Below are positions 1 through 5,969 of a stretch of 9,186 nucleotides of DNA, piece after piece. Positions within the stretch are counted from its first letter, which is position 1. Each line of letters begins with the position of its first letter. Under the pieces are notes generated by a model. That model did not search any database. It was given only the letters and a program-made list of their open reading frames with translations, and was not told the DNA's origin. Made by a program: the position numbers and the translations under genes. Source of the stretch: Bacteroidia bacterium (GTDB lineage Bacteria > Bacteroidota > Bacteroidia > SpSt-205); the NCBI GenBank assembly GCA_025060275.1, contig JANXCJ010000040.1, forward strand, positions 1 to 9,186, in the 5' to 3' direction.

Positions 1-1
1 A

Positions 2-532
2 AGCCTCCAACTCTTTTATGATCCGCAAGAACAGGTATTTTGCTTTACGGCGCGTACGCTTCGCATGTATCCCTCCCGTAGAAAAGATATTTTTGACACG
101 AGTACGCCCTCCTCTAACTCCCTATTCACGGAAGCAATGTGGCGCTTAAGTAATTATTTTCACAGGAGAGATTACGAAGAAAAAGTGAAAATCATTCTTT
201 CCCGCCTGCGCCGTCAAATGGCAGAAAATCCCACTTTGGCAAGTCACTTCCTACAAGTAGCTCTATTAGAGGCACATGCACCCCTCGCTGTGATTTACCG
301 AGGAGAAAACATAGACCCCCTCTGGAAATATTACGAACCCACAATAGGATGGACGGGCTTTATCTCTCAAAGTGAGACGCAAATACCCGCTTTAGCCAGC
401 TACGCGAAGCACCCCCCTGAAAAATGGTTCCTCTGCACTTATGGCGCATGCCGCCCACCCGTAGATAGCTTAGAGGAACTACTACAACTTGTAAAGATAG
501 AAAAAGAGTACTTAACCTCTTCTAAGCACTAA
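2..532 (+). CDS. C-terminal part of YyaL/COG1331 (DUF255, thioredoxin-domain) protein, 5' truncated by window
   Basis: The reading frame is open from the first bases of the window, so the first ATG (position 65) is probably internal and the gene starts upstream. The visible 176 residues resemble the end of the YyaL/SPATA20-like family (COG1331), which has an N-terminal thioredoxin-like DUF255 domain followed by an alpha/alpha-barrel, sugar-enzyme-like region. Family-like pieces are YDPQEQVFCFTA near the start, TPSSNS where the family has a PSGNS-type motif, and the ending FLCTYGACRPPVDSLEEL, which matches the usual 'C..g.C.pPv.d.eeL' tail. The thioredoxin domain itself is outside the window. 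The exact biochemical role of the family is unclear. The stop codon overlaps the stop of the convergent gene by 4 bases. The family call rests on remembered motifs, not on a search. Confidence 0.78.
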   Translation, partial: SLQLFYDPQEQVFCFTARTLRMYPSRRKDIFDTSTPSSNSLFTEAMWRLSNYFHRRDYEEKVKIILSRLRRQMAENPTLASHFLQVALLEAHAPLAVIYRGENIDPLWKYYEPTIGWTGFISQSETQIPALASYAKHPPEKWFLCTYGACRPPVDSLEELLQLVKIEKEYLTSSKH

Positions 533-1275
533 TTCTCGGTCAGGTTTACTTCGTACTGGATACCTAATTGTAGTCCTAAGAGCCTATATTGGACGGGCCT
601 TCGCTGCGGCGAATATAAGTAGTTCTCTTCGCCCTTCAGCCGAAATCCCTTCTGCTCTATGTCTCCAAAGCTTCGCTCATACGACAGAAGTCCTAAAAGC
701 CATACTTGGGGCGCTAAGCGAACCCGCATGCCTCCCGCTATATGCAAAACAGGGACAGAGCGCCGGTACATCTGCAGGAGCACAAGGCGGTCATTAGGGT
801 CCGTACTTTGATTGAGGTATTCAACGACATACTGAATAATCTGGGGCGCTACAAGATTGCCCCGGGGAAGGCTATCTCCCTGATATATTAGCTCTGCTTG
901 TGTGAGAAAAGCTAAGGAGGGAGAAAAGCTACCCCAAAAGCCCCATCTCTCTTTTGCATACTGGGGTTGAACACCTATACCTATACGAAGGTAGTGAAGG
1001 TTAATCCGAGCAGTATAAGGGTCTCCATTGATACCTATACCATATAGAGCCTGCCCTGCCCCTCCATACCCTATCTCCACTCCAGTGGCAAAATAAGAGG
1101 TCCAACCCCAGCTAAAAAAGGCTGCCAGACTACTCTTCTGTGTACGATCAAAAGAAACGAGGTTAGAAGCTCTATCGGTGGGAGAGCATAGCTGAGCATG
1201 ACTGAGCTGAAAGCGAGCTCCCATGCTGAGAAATTGCTGACAGAACCCTATAGACCCTAATAAGAACCATCGCAT
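529..1275 (-). CDS. Probable outer-membrane beta-barrel protein, function unknown
   Basis: I do not recognise a named family. The frame is open from a GTG at 1314 (261 residues). I prefer the ATG at 1275 (248 residues) because it gives a signal-peptide-like start, MRWFLLGSIGFCQQFLS, whereas the GTG form adds a cysteine-rich, poorly signal-like extension. The rest alternates short amphipathic strands rich in Gly, Tyr, Leu and Arg (for example YFATGVEIGYGGAG, LHYLRIGIGVQPQYA and the last strand YRLLGLQLGIQYEV), with tight turns and polar loops. This is the pattern of Bacteroidota outer-membrane barrels (PorT/OMP_b-brl-like). It is convergent with the COG1331 gene, and its stop overlaps that gene's stop by 4 bases. 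Upstream it diverges from the Sua5-like gene. The barrel prediction is inference from strand pattern only. Confidence 0.6.
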   Translation of the reverse strand: MRWFLLGSIGFCQQFLSMGARFQLSHAQLCSPTDRASNLVSFDRTQKSSLAAFFSWGWTSYFATGVEIGYGGAGQALYGIGINGDPYTARINLHYLRIGIGVQPQYAKERWGFWGSFSPSLAFLTQAELIYQGDSLPRGNLVAPQIIQYVVEYLNQSTDPNDRLVLLQMYRRSVPVLHIAGGMRVRLAPQVWLLGLLSYERSFGDIEQKGFRLKGEENYLYSPQRRPVQYRLLGLQLGIQYEVNLTEN

Positions 1276-1279
1276 GAAA

Positions 1280-1287
1280 CAAAGATA
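1280..1287 (-). promoter_or_regulatory. TAnnTTTG-type -7 element 4 bases before the barrel-protein ATG (tentative)
   Basis: On the minus strand the sequence reads TATCTTTG, a match to the Bacteroidota -7 consensus TAnnTTTG, four bases before the ATG at 1275. I see no TTG -33 element at the expected distance upstream, so this may be chance. If real, the transcript would be almost leaderless and the GTG start at 1314 would be excluded. Confidence 0.3.
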
Positions 1288-1316
1288 ACACAAGGACCCG
1301 CTACTTTTGCTCACCC

Positions 1317-1943
1317 ATGGGAAGGTGGGAAGTAGGGGAAGGCATACCCCATAAAAGAGCCATCCTACGAGCCATACAGGCCCTGAAAGAGGAGAAGCTC
1401 ATACTCTATCCCACCGATACAACGTACGCAATAGGTTGTAGGCTTACTTCTAAGAGAGCTTTTGATCAGCTTTGCCAGCTACGGCGGGTTCGCCCAGAAA
1501 AAAGTCTGTTTTCAATCTTCTTACCCGATGTCGGCTCTATCGGTTATTATGCAGTAGGAGTGGATACGCCTACTTACAGACTTATACGACGGTTATGGCC
1601 AGGTCCCTATACGATTATTCTAAGGCCTGGGCCGGCTATTCCCCGCCACCTTTGGCATAGACGCACGGTAGGATACAGAGTATCTACCCACCCCATACTA
1701 CAAGCCCTTCTTCAAGAGCTTGAGGAACCTATCATCACCGCTAGCGTGCCAGAAGGGGAATTTGACTCCTATAGCCGGCAAGTAAGCGAAGTTTTAGATG
1801 CAGGTCAGCTCCCAGAAGCATATACCACCGTCATAGACCTCAGTGAAGGCCTCCAAAACCTGCGCATCCTGCGAGTAGGAATAGGTCCTATTGGTGAATT
1901 AGAGGCTTTCATGGGAACCTCTAATTCCTTTGAAGAAGCCTAA
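1317..1943 (+). CDS. Sua5/YciO/YrdC-family protein (threonylcarbamoyl-AMP synthase-like, YciO-type)
   Basis: This 208-residue protein has the YrdC/Sua5 fold. The nucleotide-binding start is LILYPTDTTYAIGC (about residues 29-42). The basic helix QLCQLRRVRPEKSLFSIF follows, then RLWPGPYTIILRP (the family's 'PG.ytfil' strand), TVGYRVSTHP (the 'tvGiRvP' motif) and a final TTVIDLSEG. TsaC/Sua5 enzymes make L-threonylcarbamoyl-AMP from threonine, bicarbonate and ATP for tRNA t6A37 synthesis. The KSLFSIF segment and the replacement of the TsaC 'SAN' motif by TASVPEGE make it closer to the YciO branch, whose activity is weaker or uncertain. Sua5's extra C-terminal domain is absent. The start is the ATG at 1317, 41 bases from the preferred divergent start (1275). 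A genome-wide check for a second, canonical TsaC would decide whether this is the t6A enzyme. Confidence 0.85.
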   Translation: MGRWEVGEGIPHKRAILRAIQALKEEKLILYPTDTTYAIGCRLTSKRAFDQLCQLRRVRPEKSLFSIFLPDVGSIGYYAVGVDTPTYRLIRRLWPGPYTIILRPGPAIPRHLWHRRTVGYRVSTHPILQALLQELEEPIITASVPEGEFDSYSRQVSEVLDAGQLPEAYTTVIDLSEGLQNLRILRVGIGPIGELEAFMGTSNSFEEA

Positions 1944-1996
1944 AGGGCAATTTTTTCAAGAGGTTCAAAAAAAAGATATTCTCTTCGCCTAAGTAT

Positions 1997-2004
1997 TACT
2001 TTTG
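1997..2004 (+). promoter_or_regulatory. TAnnTTTG-type -7 element before the zinc-ribbon gene (tentative)
   Basis: TACTTTTG matches the Bacteroidota -7 consensus TAnnTTTG and ends 5 bases before the ATG at 2010. The region upstream is A-rich. I find no clear TTG about 20 bases upstream, so the -33 element is missing or weak. Placement is similar to the better promoter before 3148. Confidence 0.42.
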
Positions 2005-2009
2005 AAATA

Positions 2010-3092
2010 ATGAGTAACATCTACACTCTACGCTGTAAAGGATGTGGCGCCTCTGTAGTATATGAACCTACTAAGGAGCGTCTCAAATGCCCTTTCTGCA
2101 GCACAGAAGAAGATATACCCACCTCTCCAACAGAAATTCAAGAAATAGATTTAGAAGCTGCTCTGAGAGCCGCCGAAAATGTGAGGGAGAACTTACCCAC
2201 CCATAAAGTATTACTCTGTCAAAGCTGTGGAGCCCAAATTGCTTACAAAGAAGCAAGAGCCACCTGTGATTTCTGTGGGGCAGAAGCTGTAAATCAAAAG
2301 GAAATAGAGCTCCAGCCTGTAAAGCCCCAGGGTGTGCTCCCCTTCTCTATTTCCAGAGAAGAAGCGCTTAGGTCTTTTGAAGTATGGCTAAAGCATTTGT
2401 GGTTTGCTCCTTCAGACCTGCGCCAGCGCAATCGGCTAGAAGAAGTACGGGGTGTATATCTTCCCAGCTGGACATTTGATGCCCAGGTATGGGCACACTG
2501 GAGGGCTATCCCGGGGTATTACCGTACACGTACAGAGAGATACTATAACGAAGCCTCTAAATCATGGCAATCTCGCACAGTCCAGTACATAGAGTGGGGC
2601 CCACCCATCTCAGGCTACCATACCGATTTCTATGATGATGTACTTGTGTCTGGACTTAAGAGTCTGCCTACCCGTTATTTAGAGGGTGTAGGTGGATTTG
2701 CTACGACGACAGACCTAAGAGGTTACGAACCCGCTTACCTCCTGGGGTGGGATGTAGCCCTGCCTGACAAGCCCCTCAAAGAAGCCTGGCAAGAGGGACA
2801 TGAAATCATCTATAAAAAGACAGAAGAAAGCTGTAGAAGAGCTATCCCAGGCGATACCCATAGAGATTTCTCCATGACTCTTCAACTTTCCGGGCTTACT
2901 ACCAAGCTGGTATATCTACCTATTTTCATCATTGCTTACCGTTATCGGGGGAAACCCTATCGCGTAGTCGTTCATGGACGCACAGGCACGGTAAGCGGAG
3001 ACCGTCCAATCAGCTGGTTAAAGGTCATGCTTGCCATCCTTCTCCTGACTATCTTGATAGGTATCATCGTCTATCTCTCTCAGCTTTTTTGA
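2010..3092 (+). CDS. Double zinc-ribbon protein with C-terminal transmembrane anchor
   Basis: The 360-residue protein begins with two zinc ribbons: C9-x2-C12 with C27-x2-C30, and C70-x2-C73 with C86-x2-C89, linked by an acidic helical stretch. A conserved-looking globular region follows (about residues 100-330), starting GVLPFSISREEALRSFEVWL and including RGVYLPSWTFDA, features I associate with bacterial 'TFIIB-type zinc ribbon' proteins of unknown function, sometimes mis-annotated as PriA-like helicase. I see no helicase motif. The last 25 residues (about 336-360) are a single hydrophobic segment ending at the C-terminus, so the protein is probably tail-anchored with the ribbons in the cytoplasm. 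It has its own likely promoter element 5 bases upstream and a 55-base gap to the next gene, which carries another promoter. Domain layout is directly visible. The biochemical role is unknown. Confidence 0.75.
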   Translation: MSNIYTLRCKGCGASVVYEPTKERLKCPFCSTEEDIPTSPTEIQEIDLEAALRAAENVRENLPTHKVLLCQSCGAQIAYKEARATCDFCGAEAVNQKEIELQPVKPQGVLPFSISREEALRSFEVWLKHLWFAPSDLRQRNRLEEVRGVYLPSWTFDAQVWAHWRAIPGYYRTRTERYYNEASKSWQSRTVQYIEWGPPISGYHTDFYDDVLVSGLKSLPTRYLEGVGGFATTTDLRGYEPAYLLGWDVALPDKPLKEAWQEGHEIIYKKTEESCRRAIPGDTHRDFSMTLQLSGLTTKLVYLPIFIIAYRYRGKPYRVVVHGRTGTVSGDRPISWLKVMLAILLLTILIGIIVYLSQLF

Positions 3093-3108
3093 GCTTCCTC
3101 TTAGGTAC

Positions 3109-3140
3109 TTGCTTCTTTCAATAAAAATTACTTAACTTTG
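3109..3140 (+). promoter_or_regulatory. Bacteroidota-type promoter (TTG, 21 bases, TAACTTTG)
   Basis: TTG at 3109-3111 and TAACTTTG at 3133-3140 are separated by 21 bases, close to the Bacteroidota housekeeping promoter pattern (-33 TTG, about 19-21 bases, -7 TAnnTTTG). The -7 element overlaps a perfect 10-base palindrome CTTTGCAAAG at 3136-3145. The ATG at 3148 is only 7 bases after the element, so the 5' leader must be very short or absent. This is the best promoter in the window and should drive the 3148-5108 pair. Confidence 0.68.
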
Positions 3141-3147
3141 CAAAGGT

Positions 3148-3546
3148 ATGAGAGAGGCACTCCTATGTAGCCTTACTCTCTGCTGGGGCTACACACAAGT
3201 ACTCTCTAATGCGCTTTATAAGTACTATTCAGAAAGCGACATTAGAGAGGTCAAAGAAAAAACACCTCTCAAATGGGAGGGACTCAAGTACGAGTTCTCC
3301 GAAAGCTACGAGGTCATCGCCCCCTCTGGCGCTTCTCCGCAGGAGGTAGAAGCCTTCCATCGGCAGGTAGACCCTCGCCTCTTTGAGCGGCATGCCACCG
3401 AAGACCGGGAGTATCAGCTCGGGGCTTACAAAGTCGTCCTCAAGAGCTTAGAACGCTGCCGAGCTGAATTGTGCGCACGTCTACCGCAGCTGTGCTTCAC
3501 CGCTTCTTCTCCTCAAAAAACCTTTCCCAAGGTAGCTCGGCCATGA
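3148..3546 (+). CDS. Small secreted protein of unknown function, coupled to the T9SS cargo gene
   Basis: This 132-residue ORF is not a family I recognise. It starts at the ATG right after a good promoter. The first ~20 residues (MREALLCSLTLCWGYTQVLS) look like a signal peptide, though the cleavage site is unclear. The middle is charged and moderately acidic (for example SESDIREVKEKTPLKW), with a helix-like stretch LGAYKVVLKSLERCRAEL and paired cysteines near the C-terminus. The stop codon overlaps the next gene's ATG (ATGA, 3543-3546), which suggests translational coupling and co-expression with the exported CUB-like protein. The last ~25 residues are of lower complexity and could reflect a shifted frame, but the clean ATGA junction argues against an assembly error. 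A role as partner or processing factor for the downstream protein is only a guess. Confidence 0.6.
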   Translation: MREALLCSLTLCWGYTQVLSNALYKYYSESDIREVKEKTPLKWEGLKYEFSESYEVIAPSGASPQEVEAFHRQVDPRLFERHATEDREYQLGAYKVVLKSLERCRAELCARLPQLCFTASSPQKTFPKVARP

Positions 3547-5108
3547 AAAGGGTAGAGATACTCTTAGCAGGAAGCCTTCTCTGGGCTCAGAATTACCTCC
3601 ATCCCACCACAGGGCAGCAAAATACCTACTCCGGCGGCTGCCAAGTCCATACCTGCTCGGGAAACTATTACGATAATGGGGGGCCAGCAGGTAACTATTC
3701 AGATTGGATTTTCGGTGTTTATTGGACCTTCTGCCCTAACGCATCTGATCAGTGCTTGAGAGCCACCTTTACTTCCTTCAATACAGAAAGTGGATGTATT
3801 TTGGGAACCTGCTGGATGTTTTATACTGGTCAGCCTCTAATGGGGGAGCCTTGTTGCTACGACTGGCTGAGGATAGGAAACGGACCGGCTCAGAATAGTC
3901 CTGCTTTGTGGTGGGGCTGCGGTACGACAGGACCAGGTACTGTTACATCCACTCATAGTAGTGGCTGTCTTACATTCATATTTTGCTCGGACGATATTGT
4001 TAACTATTCTGGGTGGTCAGCCACCCTCTCCTGCGTCCCCTGCACACGCCAGCCGGCAGGCAACTCTGACTGCCAGCAAGCAACTCCAATATGCAATAGT
4101 GGAGGCATAACTGATGTCAGCTATGGTCCAGGCAATTCCGCCCAGTGCGGCGGCTGCATCACGAATGAAAACTACACCAACTTTTACATCTTCCAACCGC
4201 AGGGAGCATCTGGGCTAATAAGCCTTTCTGTCTGTCCCTCTAACGGCACCGATGATTACGACTTTGCCATATGGGGCCCCTTTGGAACAAACGACTTGAA
4301 TACATTATGTGGCACCTTGGGCGCTCCAGTTAGATGTAGCTACGCCATGTATCCTAGAATAGGCACTTGCGGGTCTACCACGGCTTGTACGGGAATGAAT
4401 ACTACGGCTAGTGACGTCAGTGAAGACGTCTGCGGCGACGGATGGGTAAGTCGACTGAATGTTACAGCAGGTCAATACTATATCCTCATGATCAATGGCT
4501 GGACGGCAGGTGCACAAGGCTATAATCTCACATGGACTCTCCCCCCAGGAATGACCTTGAGCTGTACACCGCTATCGCAGCCGGTGGTGTCCTTCCGAGC
4601 TGAGGCTCTCCGAGGTACGGGAGTCCTGCTAAGATGGAACTGGGACGCTGCCCGCTTAGCCGAAACCGACCAGCTTACTGGCTGGGCGATAGACCGCTCA
4701 GGCGATGGGGGGCTTACTTGGCAGACGCTGGCTCAGCTCCCTACAGAAATCACAAACTATGTAGATAGGTCGCCTTTCATCGGCGAAAACCTATATCGCC
4801 TGCGCTACGGATATGCCGACGGACGCACAGAAACCTATATCACCTCCCAAAGAGTAGAATGGTCTCCCGCAGAAGGGCGCTGGTTTAGTGCATGGTACGA
4901 TGCAGACCAGCAAAGCATCCACATCCAGCTCCATGACGGAGGCCAAGGTGGTGAAATAAGCCTCTACACGATAGATGGAAGGCTGGTAAAAGTTATTCCT
5001 ATACAGAGTTCTCCTTTCCTCACAGCCATGGGATTTCCTATCACCACCCCTGGCACTTATCTCTTGGTCTATCGCGGCCAAAGCATCGTAGTGCCTGTAA
5101 CCCAATAA
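3543..5108 (+). CDS. Secreted CUB-like, cysteine-rich protein with T9SS C-terminal sorting domain
   Basis: The 521-residue protein starts at the ATG overlapping the previous stop (ATGA). MKRVEILLAGSLLWA is a typical signal peptide, likely cleaved before Q16. Residues ~30-164 look like a CUB domain: paired cysteines, YYDNGGPAGNYSDW, CCYDWLRIGNG, then TFIFCSDD and GWSATLSC. Residues ~170-341 form a second Cys-rich module with VCPSNGTDDYDFAIWGPFG and QYYILMINGWT, resembling pre-peptidase/jelly-roll modules of Bacteroidota surface proteins. Residues ~345-440 look fibronectin-III-like (LLRWNWDAA, WAIDRSGDGG). Residues ~445-521 match a T9SS type A sorting domain (ISLYTIDGRLVKVI, PGTYLLVYRGQS). Family knowledge predicts Sec export, type IX translocation and cell-surface attachment or release. 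No catalytic motif is visible, so an adhesive or binding role is more likely than an enzymatic one. A strong terminator follows 26 bases after the stop. Confidence 0.82.
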   Translation: MKRVEILLAGSLLWAQNYLHPTTGQQNTYSGGCQVHTCSGNYYDNGGPAGNYSDWIFGVYWTFCPNASDQCLRATFTSFNTESGCILGTCWMFYTGQPLMGEPCCYDWLRIGNGPAQNSPALWWGCGTTGPGTVTSTHSSGCLTFIFCSDDIVNYSGWSATLSCVPCTRQPAGNSDCQQATPICNSGGITDVSYGPGNSAQCGGCITNENYTNFYIFQPQGASGLISLSVCPSNGTDDYDFAIWGPFGTNDLNTLCGTLGAPVRCSYAMYPRIGTCGSTTACTGMNTTASDVSEDVCGDGWVSRLNVTAGQYYILMINGWTAGAQGYNLTWTLPPGMTLSCTPLSQPVVSFRAEALRGTGVLLRWNWDAARLAETDQLTGWAIDRSGDGGLTWQTLAQLPTEITNYVDRSPFIGENLYRLRYGYADGRTETYITSQRVEWSPAEGRWFSAWYDADQQSIHIQLHDGGQGGEISLYTIDGRLVKVIPIQSSPFLTAMGFPITTPGTYLLVYRGQSIVVPVTQ

Positions 5109-5134
5109 ACTATACATAGAAGATATCTAAAACA

Positions 5135-5168
5135 GAGGGGCTACCAAGTGGTAGCCCCTCAATTTTTT
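5135..5168 (+). terminator. Rho-independent terminator after the T9SS cargo gene
   Basis: GAGGGGCTACC pairs perfectly with GGTAGCCCCTC, an 11-base-pair GC-rich stem at 5135-5145 and 5150-5160 with the tetraloop AAGT, followed by AATTTTTT. It ends the 3148-5108 transcript and isolates it from the rhodanese operon. A GTG at 5148 that could extend the next frame lies in this hairpin's loop and stem, so it is unlikely to be a start codon. Confidence 0.92.
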
Positions 5169-5210
5169 ATGGAACTTTTATGCGGAACAATTGTGTTTTC
5201 CTATCTCGGT

Positions 5211-5609
5211 ATGTGCAACAAAATTGCAATAATGGGGTTGAGCCTATTAGGGCTCTTGTATTCGCAAGTATCTGGAAAGCAGAGTTCTAATACAGCCAAA
5301 CCACTTACTATTAGTCCTACTGAGGCGTATAAGAGCTGGAGAGCTTCTTCTGAGAAAGTCGTTATTCTGGACGTGCGCACCCCTCAGGAATATCAACGAG
5401 GTCATGTGAAAGGTGCGCGAAACATAGATTACTATGGCAATTTTGAAGAGGCTATCCAGAAGCTTCCCAAAGACAAAATTTATTACCTTCACTGTGCCTC
5501 TGGACGAAGGAGCGGGGCAGCCACAGAGATTATGCGAAAGCAAGGCTTTGAAGCCTATAATATGGGTGGCTACTCTGCTGTAGTAGAGGCGGGTTTTCCT
5601 ACGGAATGA
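5211..5609 (+). CDS. Exported single-domain rhodanese (sulfurtransferase)
   Basis: The protein is 132 residues from the ATG at 5211. It has a signal-peptide-like start, MCNKIAIMGLSLLGLLYSQ, then one rhodanese domain: VILDVRTPQEYQRGHVKGA (CH2A-type motif), and the active-site loop HCASGRRSG with catalytic Cys95, ending in a short AYNMGGY segment. Rhodaneses carry sulfane sulfur as a cysteine persulfide; the signal sequence places this one in the periplasm. The frame is open further upstream, but GTG 5148 lies in a terminator. ATG 5169 or ATG 5232 are the alternatives to 5211. The next gene, 23 bases downstream, encodes a close paralogue without a signal peptide. Together with the fusion protein that follows this suggests an operon for persulfide/sulfide handling. 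Confidence 0.83.
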   Translation: MCNKIAIMGLSLLGLLYSQVSGKQSSNTAKPLTISPTEAYKSWRASSEKVVILDVRTPQEYQRGHVKGARNIDYYGNFEEAIQKLPKDKIYYLHCASGRRSGAATEIMRKQGFEAYNMGGYSAVVEAGFPTE

Positions 5610-5632
5610 AAAAAACTAAAATAGTCTAGCCT

Positions 5633-5944
5633 ATGCGAATAACTGCAAGCGAAGCTCGGGAAAAGTATCTAAGACAATCTGAAAAAGTGGTGCTTTTAGA
5701 TGTTCGCACCCCTGGTGAAAATCGTCAGCTACGTCTTAAAGGGTCGCAGAATGTAGACTTTTACAATGGCTTTGACCGCCAATTAGAGAAACTAGAGAAA
5801 GGCAAGATTTACCTTGTCTTCTGTGCCTCAGGCGGGAGGAGTCAAGCTGCGACGGCGCTCATGCGTCAGAAAGGGTATGAAGCCTACAACGTAGGCGGGA
5901 TAGGAGAGCTTATCCAGGCAGGGTTTGAATACGAAAGAGGTTGA
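5633..5944 (+). CDS. Cytoplasmic single-domain rhodanese
   Basis: This 103-residue protein starts MRITASEAREKYLRQSEK and has no signal peptide, so it should stay in the cytoplasm. Rhodanese features are VVLLDVRTPGE and the loop FCASGGRSQ with catalytic Cys64, then AYNVGGI. It aligns closely with the exported rhodanese just upstream (shared KVV-LDVRTP, NxDxY, CASGxRS, AYNxGG, AGF), so the two are probably an old tandem duplication. The usual 'EYxxGHIxGA' segment is changed here to ENRQLRLKGSQ, with loss of the Gly-His. It ends 25 bases before the preferred start of the persulfide dioxygenase fusion. A role as sulfur acceptor or donor for that enzyme is inference from the gene order. Confidence 0.85.
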   Translation: MRITASEAREKYLRQSEKVVLLDVRTPGENRQLRLKGSQNVDFYNGFDRQLEKLEKGKIYLVFCASGGRSQAATALMRQKGYEAYNVGGIGELIQAGFEYERG

Positions 5945-5969
5945 AAAAGTAATAAAACGACCAAGGCTT

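Noticed and set aside
1944..2009. T-run and A-run around 1951-1974 as a terminator
   Set aside because: The runs could pair only as a weak A-T stem with a mismatch and no GC-rich part.
3471..3542. ATG at 3471 as start of the T9SS cargo
   Set aside because: It adds residues before a clean signal peptide; ATG 3543 overlaps the previous stop (ATGA).
4305..5117. Minus-strand open frames inside the T9SS cargo gene
   Set aside because: Their translations have unnatural composition and mirror the well-supported plus-strand gene.
5148..5210. GTG at 5148 as the start of the exported rhodanese
   Set aside because: The codon is inside the loop and stem of the terminator hairpin; ATG 5211 gives a proper signal peptide.
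5925..5969. TTG at 5925 as start of the persulfide dioxygenase fusion
   Set aside because: It overlaps the previous gene and adds a lysine-rich leader; ATG 5970 starts exactly where the fold begins and has AAGG upstream.
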